A stretch of 64,000 nucleotides of DNA from Paenibacillus camelliae (lineage in GTDB: Bacteria; Bacillota; Bacilli; Paenibacillales; Paenibacillaceae). Within the stretch, counting starts at the first letter, position 1, and each line of letters opens with the position of its first letter. Below are positions 27,069-35,576 of this stretch, in pieces. The translations under genes were made by a program, and so were the position numbers. The notes beneath the pieces are model-generated. The model searched no databases, was not told where the DNA came from, and saw only the letters and a list, made by a program, of their open reading frames with translations. The stretch covers positions 186,001 through 250,000 of the forward strand of contig NZ_JAMBNY010000004.1 of assembly GCF_023715345.1 (NCBI RefSeq), given 5' to 3'.

Positions 27069-27980
27069 CTAATACAGGCTCGTTTCAGACATTTTTTTCG
27101 AGATTGCGTTCATGCTAATTAGAAAAATAAAGTTGATAATCGTGTTGAACAGTCCGATCGCGGAAGCATAGCTGAATTGACTCGACACGATCCCAATCTT
27201 ATAGACATACGTTGCAATAACCTCGGATACAGGCAAGTTTAATGAGTTTTGCATCAGAAATATTTTCTCAAAGCCAGTGCTTAAAATATTCCCCATGCTT
27301 AAGATGAACAGAATAATGATCGTTGGCTTCAGTGCAGGCAGATCGATATAGCGGACCATTTGCCAGCGACTTGCACCGTCCATCTTGGCAGAATCATATA
27401 GCTGCGGATCAACGGTAGACAGAGCAGCTAAGTAGATGATGCTGTTCCAGCCGCAATGCTGCCATATATCGGACAGGACGTATACAGGGATAAACGTATT
27501 GGTTGAAGCGAGTAGATTGATATGACCAAGACCAATCGCTTTCATAAAATGTCCCACGATTCCAGTTTCTGAAGAGAGAAGGACATTAAGCATACCAACT
27601 AGGACGATCACCGATATAAAATGCGGCAAGTAAACCGTCGTTTGCATCAGCTGCTTTGCACGTTTTATCCTGATTTGGTTAAGCAGCAGCGCTAATATAA
27701 TTGGAGCAGGAAAGCCAATTACGATCGTTGCGAAGCTGATGAAAAATGTGTTTCGCATCAAGCTGCCGAATTGATAGTTTTCAATAAATTGCTGAAAGTA
27801 AGCGAAGCCTCGAAATTCTCCTCCTGTCAGCCCTTTACTAAAGTCAAAATCTTTAAAGGCAAGCTGAATGCCATACATCGGAATGTAGTTGAATATAAAG
27901 ATCGCAGCAATGGCAGGGAGCACCATGAGCCATAGCTGATAATCACGGATAAAGGTGTTGCGAATAATAGATGGTTTCAT
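27069..27980 (-). CDS. Carbohydrate ABC transporter permease (LplB-like)
   Basis: The partner permease has about six TM segments, an N-terminal DYQLWLMVLPAIAAIFIFNY typical of LplB, and the EAA-loop DSAKMDGASRWQMVRYI. AGGAGG is well placed upstream. Together with the neighbouring permease it should form the translocation channel. The substrate is probably a complex or plant-derived oligosaccharide by family analogy; no glycoside hydrolase is adjacent to narrow it. Confidence 0.9.
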   Translation of the reverse strand: MKPSIIRNTFIRDYQLWLMVLPAIAAIFIFNYIPMYGIQLAFKDFDFSKGLTGGEFRGFAYFQQFIENYQFGSLMRNTFFISFATIVIGFPAPIILALLLNQIRIKRAKQLMQTTVYLPHFISVIVLVGMLNVLLSSETGIVGHFMKAIGLGHINLLASTNTFIPVYVLSDIWQHCGWNSIIYLAALSTVDPQLYDSAKMDGASRWQMVRYIDLPALKPTIIILFILSMGNILSTGFEKIFLMQNSLNLPVSEVIATYVYKIGIVSSQFSYASAIGLFNTIINFIFLISMNAISKKMSETSLY

Positions 27981-28041
27981 AGGCAGCCTCCTAAAAGGAA
28001 GATGCTAGTAGGTCAGTACTAGCATCCTAACGTTCATTTGC

Positions 28042-29655
28042 TTACTTTCTAGCCTTATATTCTTCGAAGTAACGCTGCATAATTTCTAGGTTTTGCGGCA
28101 GGCCTGCTTTCTCAGCTTCCTGCACATAGCTGTCCCATTCTTGCTCGATCCCGCCAGACGTTACCCATTTGGCAAAGCTTGTATCGGCAAGATTCATTAG
28201 GTTTGTGTTGTTTAAGCTCATCGTATTATTGTCTTGGCTGGAGTACTTTATAAAGACGCTCGGATAGATGTCCTCCTCAGGGTTAATACGACTCAGCGCT
28301 TCCTGCAGAGATTCAGAGTGATCTAGCACCTCCTGCATATCAGTTCCGAGAGTTAGCTTAATGTCATCGGAGATATAGAAGGCACCGTTATCGGCCCAAG
28401 TTGATGTCCATTTCCATGTACCTGGGTCCATCTGAGGATCCTTCGGTGGGAGTACCGAATACGAGCCGTCACCATTGTCTGCGATGTTAGGACCAATTGA
28501 TCCGAACAGCACTTGAATACCAACCTCAGGAGCATACAGCTCATTAATGAAGCGCATCGCAGCATCCTTCTTTTTTGACTTGGCGGACATGACAATCGCA
28601 TTGGCACCATAATTCAGTGTGTTAAAGTCATAGCTCCACGACACATCACCGTTGTAAGAGGCGCTCCATTTTAACGGAGCCATCGACGTATACTGCGGCG
28701 CTAGCTGCTCCCCGAAGCGGTCAGATGCCACCCAGCCCCATGTAAAGCCGACCTTAGCGATATCTCCTTCACCGCGAGCAACGGATTGGAATTTCGTATA
28801 GTCATGTGTGAATACTTCCGTGTTAATGAGTCCAGCTGCATAAAGCTTGTTGAGAAACTTCACAAGCTCTTTATAGCGCTCATCCACTAGGAAATTTTTG
28901 ACCTGACCATCCTCCACGAAGTAGCCTTGACCGCTAACATCGGAGGACAGGTTGATGCCCATGCCACCAAGCATTACGGCTGGATTGAAAAAACCGCCAA
29001 TGCCACCGGGCCAGTCGACAGGAATCTCATCGTTAGGATCGCCATTGCCGTTTGCATCCTGTTCTTTGAAGGCTAGCAGTACATCGTACAGCTCATCCCA
29101 ATTGGTAGGCATCTCTAAGTTCAAATGATCGAGCCAAGTTTGGTTAATGTATTGACGATTGACAGAGTCGGGCCAAAAGCGTTGATATTTAGGCAAGCCT
29201 AATATCCGGCCATCCGTTTGTGTAGCAATGACCTGGGTAGCAGGATTGTCCTCGAACATCTGCTGTACGTTAGGCGCTTGATCGAGCAGCTCGTTCAGAT
29301 CCTGGAATAATCCATTAAACTGAGCAAAATCAGCATCGGTAATAACGTTTGGTCCAACAAATAAATCTGGAATATCGCCGCTTGCTAGCATCGGACCTTT
29401 TTTCTGTCCCCAATCTGCCGTAATTTCCTGCCATTCGATATCAACATTCGCTTTTTCTTCAATTTCTTGCAGCCATTCCATCTCGGCTAAAGGTTTAGTG
29501 AGTGCATGCTTCACCACAATAGCAGTGAGCTTCTCCTTCTTACCGCTTGGTGCTGCAGATCCGTTGCTTGGCTGGTTACTGCTGTCATTGCTGCACGCAG
29601 CGAGCAGTGTTCCAAGAAGTGTGAAGACAAGTAAAACGTACATCATCTTTTTCAT
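28042..29655 (-). CDS. Extracellular sugar-binding lipoprotein (LipO-like)
   Basis: A type 1 solute-binding protein of 537 residues with a lipoprotein signal peptide (basic KK, hydrophobic stretch, lipobox LLAAC near residue 20) and a Ser/Asn-rich linker. The central part has the family's EWQEITADWGQKKGPMLASGDIPDLFVG. It delivers sugar to the two downstream permeases, 61 nt away. AGGGGGG precedes the start, and a cre site lies about 135 nt upstream, so catabolite repression through CcpA is expected. Confidence 0.9.
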   Translation of the reverse strand: MKKMMYVLLVFTLLGTLLAACSNDSSNQPSNGSAAPSGKKEKLTAIVVKHALTKPLAEMEWLQEIEEKANVDIEWQEITADWGQKKGPMLASGDIPDLFVGPNVITDADFAQFNGLFQDLNELLDQAPNVQQMFEDNPATQVIATQTDGRILGLPKYQRFWPDSVNRQYINQTWLDHLNLEMPTNWDELYDVLLAFKEQDANGNGDPNDEIPVDWPGGIGGFFNPAVMLGGMGINLSSDVSGQGYFVEDGQVKNFLVDERYKELVKFLNKLYAAGLINTEVFTHDYTKFQSVARGEGDIAKVGFTWGWVASDRFGEQLAPQYTSMAPLKWSASYNGDVSWSYDFNTLNYGANAIVMSAKSKKKDAAMRFINELYAPEVGIQVLFGSIGPNIADNGDGSYSVLPPKDPQMDPGTWKWTSTWADNGAFYISDDIKLTLGTDMQEVLDHSESLQEALSRINPEEDIYPSVFIKYSSQDNNTMSLNNTNLMNLADTSFAKWVTSGGIEQEWDSYVQEAEKAGLPQNLEIMQRYFEEYKARK

Positions 29656-29789
29656 AGTCGACCCCCCTAATCATAATGGAAGCCAAGCGTTTTATTTTTT
29701 CGCTGGAAGTGGATTCGGCCTGGCGATATCAGTGTAGTGCAGCGCGATACGCTTCGTAAACGAGCAAGATTTGAGTGATCCACAAAAAT

Positions 29790-29804
29790 TGAAAGCGCTT
29801 AACT
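29790..29804. promoter_or_regulatory. CcpA cre site upstream of the sugar importer
   Basis: TGAAAGCGCTTAACT matches the consensus TGWAARCGYTTWNCW at every position. It lies between the sensor gene's 3' terminator and the lipoprotein start, where it can repress the importer in good carbon sources. Confidence 0.75.
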
Positions 29805-29902
29805 TAAGAGCTAATCCATCGCTTTACAGCTTCATTCCAGTATGTGCGTTTCAAAAAATGTAGATCGCTTTAATTTTTGTATATTCTACTTTATAAGCAT
29901 AG

Positions 29903-29962
29903 AAAAAATAGGGAGCTGTATGCGTTCGATGATGAACGTTGGCAAACAGCTCCTGCTTTTTT
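29903..29962. terminator. Bidirectional terminator after the AraC-type membrane sensor
   Basis: GGAGCTGT pairs with ACAGCTCC, enclosing CGTTC/GAACG, flanked by AAAAAA on the left and TTTTTT on the right. It separates the sensor gene from the importer operon. Confidence 0.85.
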
Positions 29963-30013
29963 GATCGTTCAAAACATCGATGTTACGATGCCGATCGATT
30001 CTGAACGACTATT

Positions 30014-32320
30014 TTATTGTTCGTGGTACATGGATTGTTCCGACGATTTTGCTTGCTCACGATATTGACCGGGTGGCATTCCGATAATTTTTTTGAAGGA
30101 GCGGATGAAGCTAGAAGCATTAATATAGCCAACCTGAAGTGCGATCGCTTCAATAGATTCCTCAGTGCTTTTCAGCAATTGGATCGATTGCTGAATTCTT
30201 AGCTGATCTGTATACTCTTTAAAATTTTGCCCCATCGACTTTTTAAAGTGATAGCTAAAGTTGGAAGGGGACATTTGAAATTGGTCAGCCATAAATTGTA
30301 GAGACAAATTTGGATCTGCCCAGTGCTCCTCCATTAAGGCGATAATTTGCTCAGATGGTGTGCGTCTTGCTGTATTAGGCAACGCCGCTAACGTAAGCTC
30401 ACAAAGCTTGCGCGAGGTGTCCGACATAATATTGAGCATTTGATCAAGGGTATAGCGATGCTGAAACACGAATTCAATATGATTGAGGATAGAGCTGTTA
30501 TCCTGCTGATGCTTTTCAAGTGCATTGAACAAAATGCTCATCGTATTTAGATAAATCGTTCGTCTAATATGCGGCAGCATTCCATCATTGCTCATATAGC
30601 TTTGTATTTGCTTGGTTAGCTGTTCGATCTGCTCGACATCGGTTTTAATAATAGCGAGCTCTAACGATTGCATCAGCTCCGTTTGATATGAGATCACACC
30701 TTGTGAAGATTGAAGCGCATCAGAATATTCCATAATCATCGTTGTCCGCTGGAAGCGTATTTGCTCTAGGCAGCGCGAAGCTTGAAGATAGGCAACGTAA
30801 AAGGACTGTGGCTGCTCATGGTTCAACTTATGCTTATTACTAATGCCAATCAAGCAATCTACATCGTATTGCTGCTTGAGCTGCTTTTGTAGCTCCTCAA
30901 CACTTTGGAAGAGGGAAGCTTGCTTATGATGATTGAATATAATGATAAATTCACGATTGTATGTGCTTCTGACAATATGGATACTCATCAATTCATCGTT
31001 AGAGGAGGCTGCTTCTAGCTGCTCTCTACAGTATTGCAGCATACCGTTGTCTAGCTCTTGCTCAAGTAACACTGTGCTTACCGTAACATACGGATATGGA
31101 AAGTGAATATCGTATGGACTTGAGTCGATGCAGAAGCTATCCCAATCGTCGTACTGACCTAGCAGCAGCTCTAGTATTATTTGATCACGAATTTTCGGTT
31201 CTGTTAATTTGATCTTCTCGTCAAGTGTATCTCTCGTTATGGTCAGCTGATTGAGCGCGTAATGAATCGTATCAATTTCATTTAGCTTGTCGTTGTTCGT
31301 TGGCTCGAACAGGGTTGAAGCTGCATCAACCAAGCGCTTAATCGGCTCGTAATTATGACGCAATGATAGATATACGATGCCGGATGTAATGACGACAATA
31401 ATGAGCAGCAGCAGTAAGGTCATATATTGAATATTTCTAACATCCTGAATGGTCTCCGTCACAGGCAGCAAGCGAATATAATGCCAGCCCGTGCTTTCTG
31501 AGACTTGCTCAGAGATTAAGTATTTGTCGGCATGGATCGTTTTTTCTATCGTGCCTTGAAGCTGTGCTTGCTCCGATTGCAGCACCGTATGAAAATCGGT
31601 AGCTTCGACCTCCTCACAGCCGATGGAGGCAACTAAGCAGCGTTTATCGTGATCTGTAATAATGAAGATTCCATTAGAATCCTCGCCGCTAGAGTTCATC
31701 ATATCCAAAATCGTACGCTCTCTAACTAATATGAGGAGCGAGCCAGGAGATTGCTCACCGCCAAGTGGAAGTGGGAGAACAAAGCTTAGAAGCTTCACGC
31801 TATGGCCACCAGGCACAATGACAGATTCAACAGGTCGAACCATCGGGCTTGTCAGCTGCTGCAGCTCCTCATCCATTTGCGAAACAGGCCACTGTGCATA
31901 ATAGTAGCCAACGCCTCTTCGATCAAAATCGTTCAGCGTGTATGCGCTTCCTTTATTGCTGAAAAAATATTGCGCATCCTTTAGATAGAGAAGCGCATTT
32001 TCAATAAAAGCGTCCGTTACATTGTATTTTTTCATTTCATTCATAATGATGATGTGCTGGTAGGGGTTGTCTGCAACCATATAGGGCTTAATGTCGCGAT
32101 TGTGTAAAATCTCAGAGGGAAGGTTGTACACATACTTTGTAAAAATATCCATCGAATGCATGAGCTGCTCCGTAGAATGCTCGTTCCAATCGCTAGACTT
32201 TTCCTTAATAATGTTTGTCGTAAACGGATAGAAGAAGGCGAGTATGATAAGCAGAGGCAGCACGACTAACATGACATAGGAGACAAGTAATTTATGAAGA
32301 AGCCTTATATTTATTCTCAT
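30014..32320 (-). CDS. Membrane AraC-type transcriptional regulator with Cache-like sensor
   Basis: The N-terminal TM helix (about residues 10-32), a large extracellular sensor and a second TM (about 290-310) followed by a HAMP-like stretch resemble YesS/LytS-type sugar sensors. The C-terminal 100 residues form an AraC helix-turn-helix pair ending SFIRSFKKIIGMPPGQYR. There is no kinase domain, so signal and DNA binding lie in one polypeptide. GGAG upstream favours the second ATG (768 residues). It most likely controls the adjacent sugar importer on the same strand. Confidence 0.85.
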   Translation of the reverse strand: MRINIRLLHKLLVSYVMLVVLPLLIILAFFYPFTTNIIKEKSSDWNEHSTEQLMHSMDIFTKYVYNLPSEILHNRDIKPYMVADNPYQHIIIMNEMKKYNVTDAFIENALLYLKDAQYFFSNKGSAYTLNDFDRRGVGYYYAQWPVSQMDEELQQLTSPMVRPVESVIVPGGHSVKLLSFVLPLPLGGEQSPGSLLILVRERTILDMMNSSGEDSNGIFIITDHDKRCLVASIGCEEVEATDFHTVLQSEQAQLQGTIEKTIHADKYLISEQVSESTGWHYIRLLPVTETIQDVRNIQYMTLLLLLIIVVITSGIVYLSLRHNYEPIKRLVDAASTLFEPTNNDKLNEIDTIHYALNQLTITRDTLDEKIKLTEPKIRDQIILELLLGQYDDWDSFCIDSSPYDIHFPYPYVTVSTVLLEQELDNGMLQYCREQLEAASSNDELMSIHIVRSTYNREFIIIFNHHKQASLFQSVEELQKQLKQQYDVDCLIGISNKHKLNHEQPQSFYVAYLQASRCLEQIRFQRTTMIMEYSDALQSSQGVISYQTELMQSLELAIIKTDVEQIEQLTKQIQSYMSNDGMLPHIRRTIYLNTMSILFNALEKHQQDNSSILNHIEFVFQHRYTLDQMLNIMSDTSRKLCELTLAALPNTARRTPSEQIIALMEEHWADPNLSLQFMADQFQMSPSNFSYHFKKSMGQNFKEYTDQLRIQQSIQLLKSTEESIEAIALQVGYINASSFIRSFKKIIGMPPGQYREQAKSSEQSMYHEQ

Positions 32321-32507
32321 ATTCATTCTCCATATCGTTGGTTAAGTGGATTGCAATACTTCATAAACCGCTGAACTGGTTGAATTATTATGAATAAATC
32401 AGTGGGAGTGTCTTACTATTATATAGTATATCTAGTCCAATATACATACACACAGCGCATATAGAAAGGGCTGTCTCTGGCGTTTAGGATAATGCGAGAG
32501 ATAGCCC
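32321..32507. other. Intergenic region with a strong hairpin
   Basis: AAGGGCTGTCTCT (from 32466) faces AGAGATAGCCCTT (to 32509), a 44-nt imperfect hairpin with no T tract that runs directly into element I copy C. A promoter for the minus-strand sensor gene must lie in the 140 nt nearest its start, but none stands out. Confidence 0.5.
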
Positions 32508-32626
32508 TTCTCGGCTTTGATGACGAAGCAATTTCAGGAAGTTTATTCGGCGTCGAATATGAGGTTCAACCGAAAACTACGTTGCTCACGTACCAAGAAC
32601 GTACGCTGCGCTACTCGTTTTCTAGT
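32508..32626 (+). repeat. Element I copy C (split by element II array)
   Basis: It has the P1L remnant CTCGGCTTTGATGACGA, a P2-like stem, P3 (ATTCG-GCGT-CGAAT) and a complete P4 (GAGGTTCAACCGAAAAC at the base with CGTTTTCTAGT on the other side, tipped by CACGTAC/GTACG). The matching P1R (GCCGAGCTTATTGAACC, 33101-33117) is found only after the element II array, so the array appears nested inside this copy. Confidence 0.75.
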
Positions 32627-32630
32627 AAGA

Positions 32631-33100
32631 CTCCAGCGGAGCTTACCATCTCTAAAGCGACCCTCCTGACGAAGGAAGGTTCGAGCGTAGAGAAGGTAAG
32701 CGGAGCGCTGAATATGGAGAACAAACGAAGGAACCTCTCCACGGTTTGATCTTGAAAAGACTCCAGCGGAGCTAACCATCTCTAAAGCGACCCTCCTGAC
32801 GAAGGAAGGTTCGAGCGTAGAGAAGGTAAGCGGAGCGCTGAATATGGAGAACAAACGAAGGAACCCTCCCAAGGTTTGATCTTGAAAAAACTCCAGCGGA
32901 GCTAACCATCTCTAAAGCGACCTCCTGACGAAGGAAGGTTCGAGCGTAGAGAAGGTAAGCGGAGCGCTGAATATGAAGAACAAACGAAGGAACCTCTCCA
33001 AGGTTTGAACTTGAAAAACTCCAGCGGAGCTAACCATCTCTAAAACGACCTCCTGACGAAGGAAGGTTCGAGCGTAGAGATGGTTAGCGGAGCGCTGAAT
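32631..33100 (+). repeat. Element II tandem array, four hairpins at 128-130 bp period
   Basis: Hairpins run from CAGC to CGCTG at 32634-32710, 32764-32840, 32894-32969 and 33022-33097. The unit is about 130 bp for three copies and stops after the hairpin in the fourth. In copy 1, GCTTACC faces GGTAAGC; in copy 4, GCTAACC faces GGTTAGC, so a base pair is preserved by changes on both sides. Copies 2 and 3 carry a mismatch there. Frames through it contain no convincing gene. Confidence 0.85.
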
Positions 33101-33131
33101 GCCGAGCTTATTGAACCTTAATTAGATTTAA

Positions 33132-33854
33132 TTAAAGCACTTGCTCAAGGAAACGAATCGCACGCTCGCTTTGCGGATTTGTAAAGAACTGATCCGGTGT
33201 AGCTGATTCTATAAGCTGGCCTTGATCTAGGAAATAGATCGTATCTGCAGCCTCTCGTGCGAATTTCATCTCATGTGTAACGATAAGCATCGTCATGCCA
33301 GAATCGGCAAGGTCTTTAATAACGTTCAGCACTTCCTTAACCATCTCTGGATCGAGTGCAGAGGTTGGTTCATCAAACAGCATAATTTCAGGCTCCATCG
33401 CGAGGGAGCGAGCAATGGCAACGCGCTGCTTTTGACCACCTGAAAGCTTGGACGGATAGCTGTCAGCCTTATCTGCAAGCCCAACCTTCGTTAGCAGCTC
33501 CATAGCCTTACGCTTAGCTTCCTCTTGAGAGATGCCCTTCACCTGTGTTGGTGCAAAGGTGATGTTCTCTAAAACCGTCATATGCGGGAATAAGTGAAAG
33601 TGTTGAAACACCATTCCGATATGCTGGCGAATACTTGCGACATCTGCCTTAGGCGAGGTAAGCTCTTGATCACCAATGAGGATCGTACCGCTTGTCGGCA
33701 CCTCTAATAAATTCAAACAACGTAAAAAGGTTGATTTACCAGAGCCGGAAGGGCCGATAATCGCGACAACTTCACCTTTATTCACTGAAGTAGAGATCCC
33801 TTTAAGTACTTGTTGTTTTCCGTATGATTTTGTGAGTTGTTGTACTTTAATCAC
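33132..33854 (-). CDS. Polar amino-acid ABC transporter ATP-binding protein (GlnQ-like)
   Basis: Cytoplasmic ATPase of an amino-acid importer. Walker A GPSGSGKST, signature LSGGQKQRVAIARSLAM, Walker B IMLFDEPTSALDP and the H-loop TH are all present in 240 residues. A GTG start overlaps the upstream permease gene by 8 nt, showing translational coupling. The substrate cannot be fixed by sequence alone; cystine, glutamine or arginine are all possible. Confidence 0.93.
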   Translation of the reverse strand: MIKVQQLTKSYGKQQVLKGISTSVNKGEVVAIIGPSGSGKSTFLRCLNLLEVPTSGTILIGDQELTSPKADVASIRQHIGMVFQHFHLFPHMTVLENITFAPTQVKGISQEEAKRKAMELLTKVGLADKADSYPSKLSGGQKQRVAIARSLAMEPEIMLFDEPTSALDPEMVKEVLNVIKDLADSGMTMLIVTHEMKFAREAADTIYFLDQGQLIESATPDQFFTNPQSERAIRFLEQVL

Positions 33855-35322
33855 CGCGACGAAGTCTCCTTTCGAGCATGTGAGCCAATGATGTAAGAAT
33901 GAGCACGAGCACGTAGTAGATCGCTGCTACAAGCAGAAGTGCTTCGAAGGCACGGAAGGTATCCGCTCGTACGATATCAGCACGACGCATGAGATCAGCG
34001 ACCCCGATAATCGATACAAGTGACGATTCCTTAATTAGAGCCACACATTCGTTAACTAAGGCAGGCAATATGTTGCGCAGCGCCTGCGGGAAGATGATGG
34101 AGATCATCATTTTACGGTAAGGAATGCCTAGCGCCATTGCTGCTTCCTGTTGACCCTTGTCCACAGCCATAATTCCAGCACGAATCGTTTCAGACAAGTA
34201 AGCGGCTGAGTTCAGACCGAAGGCAAGTCCTGCAGCAAGCAAAGGTGGTATATCATAGCCTGTTAGCTGTGGTGTAGCATAATAAATTAATGTAAGCTGG
34301 ACAAGCAGCGGCGTACCACGGAATATCGAAGTATAGCCGGTTGCGAACCACTTAAGCGGCTTAATGCCGGAAATTTTAAATAACGATAGGATGCTGCCGA
34401 GAATTAGACCAAGCAGCGCTGAAACAAGTGTGAATAGCAGCGTTACGCCAACACCCTTCAGGATGTAAGGGACATACCCTTGAAGCACGCTAAAGTCGAT
34501 TAATGCTTTGCTGCTTTCAACGCTATCAACTTTTTTAGGCTCTGGCTCGGGAAACCACTGCTGAAGCAGCTCGTCCAATTTGCCGCTTTCCTTCATGTCA
34601 GCAATGACTGTATTGAATTCCTCGACATACGGTGAGCCTTTAGGAAAGGCAATAGCATAACCACCGTCATTGGCATCGGCAGGAAGAAAATTCATTACCA
34701 GCGAAGGATTGGCATTCGTCATTTCTACAGCGACTGCATCCTCTACGATAGCAGCAGCTATACGGTTAGAGTTAATTTCTAGTATAAGGTCAGCAATTTT
34801 GTTTAGCTTGCGAACCTCAGAAGCGTTAGGCACTTGATTAGCTACAGCTTCCTGCACAGAGCCAAGCTGTGCACCGACAACGAGACCTTCTAATGACTCG
34901 AGGGTTTCGTAATTATTGTCAGCTTTAGAGACAATCGTATTTCTTGCGAAATAATACGGATCAGAGAAATCTACGCTTTTTTTGCGTTCCTCTGTTGCGG
35001 ACATGCCTGACATAACAAAGTCAACTCGACCCGTTTGCATTGCTGCAATTAGCCCGCTAAAGTCCATGCTTTGGATTTGCAGCTCATAGCCAAGCTCGCT
35101 TAATATCGTCTTAGCTATATCGATATCAAGCCCAATAATTTCACCGTTATTTTTTGCATCTACGCTTTCATATGGTGGGAAATCCGGTGAGGTACCCATA
35201 ATTAATGTCTTCTTTGGCGTCTCAGCCGCTTCTTGTGCATATACGCTGAACATCGGGCTGAACAAAGCGAACAGTAGCACCAAAGCGATCATAGGTACAT
35301 AAAACAATTTCTGCTTATTCAT
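33847..35322 (-). CDS. Fused amino-acid binding protein and permease
   Basis: After a signal peptide (about residues 1-30) comes a family-3 binding domain (about 40-265, including GLDIDIAKTILSELGY and VDFVMSGMSATEERKKSVDFSDPYY in part). A HisM-type permease domain follows (about 280-490, EAA loop EAAMALGIPYRKMMISIIFPQ). The fusion tethers the receptor to its channel, as in GlnP-type importers. I start at the ATG with AGAGGT 7 nt upstream (491 residues); an ATG 18 nt earlier lacks a site. It is the first gene of a two-gene operon. Confidence 0.92.
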   Translation of the reverse strand: MNKQKLFYVPMIALVLLFALFSPMFSVYAQEAAETPKKTLIMGTSPDFPPYESVDAKNNGEIIGLDIDIAKTILSELGYELQIQSMDFSGLIAAMQTGRVDFVMSGMSATEERKKSVDFSDPYYFARNTIVSKADNNYETLESLEGLVVGAQLGSVQEAVANQVPNASEVRKLNKIADLILEINSNRIAAAIVEDAVAVEMTNANPSLVMNFLPADANDGGYAIAFPKGSPYVEEFNTVIADMKESGKLDELLQQWFPEPEPKKVDSVESSKALIDFSVLQGYVPYILKGVGVTLLFTLVSALLGLILGSILSLFKISGIKPLKWFATGYTSIFRGTPLLVQLTLIYYATPQLTGYDIPPLLAAGLAFGLNSAAYLSETIRAGIMAVDKGQQEAAMALGIPYRKMMISIIFPQALRNILPALVNECVALIKESSLVSIIGVADLMRRADIVRADTFRAFEALLLVAAIYYVLVLILTSLAHMLERRLRRGD

Positions 35323-35358
35323 GATGACCTCTTCTTTCATTGTTAATATAACTAATCA

Positions 35359-35387
35359 ATTATAGGTGCAAACGATAGGATTGTAAA
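35359..35387 (-). promoter_or_regulatory. Sigma-A promoter of the amino-acid importer
   Basis: On the minus strand TTTACA, a 17-nt spacer and TATAAT occur about 40 nt upstream of the start codon. Confidence 0.75.
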
Positions 35388-35448
35388 TGGTCTAGCAAGC
35401 GCGCTTTAGCTTGACTGACTGCAAGGAAAAAGAAAAAAAGTTAAAAAG

Positions 35449-35478
35449 TTGAATGCTAGGAGCTGGTATTGATATAAT
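35449..35478 (+). promoter_or_regulatory. Candidate promoter of the ABC exporter operon
   Basis: TTGAAT (35449-35454), an 18-nt spacer and TATAAT (35473-35478) lie about 100 nt upstream of the first exporter gene. Confidence 0.55.
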
Positions 35479-35576
35479 TTGATCGTTAGGCTTAACGAAA
35501 CCTATTATATCCAGTTCATCGTAAGTCTACTATTATATATGGACAAAGTGCCATACATAGAAAGAAGGATGGATCG

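Noticed and set aside
32492-32872. Open frames inside the repeat arrays (also around 49117-49830 and 61450-61944)
   Set aside because: They follow repeat sequence in all frames, have no ribosome binding sites and change reading wherever repeats change.
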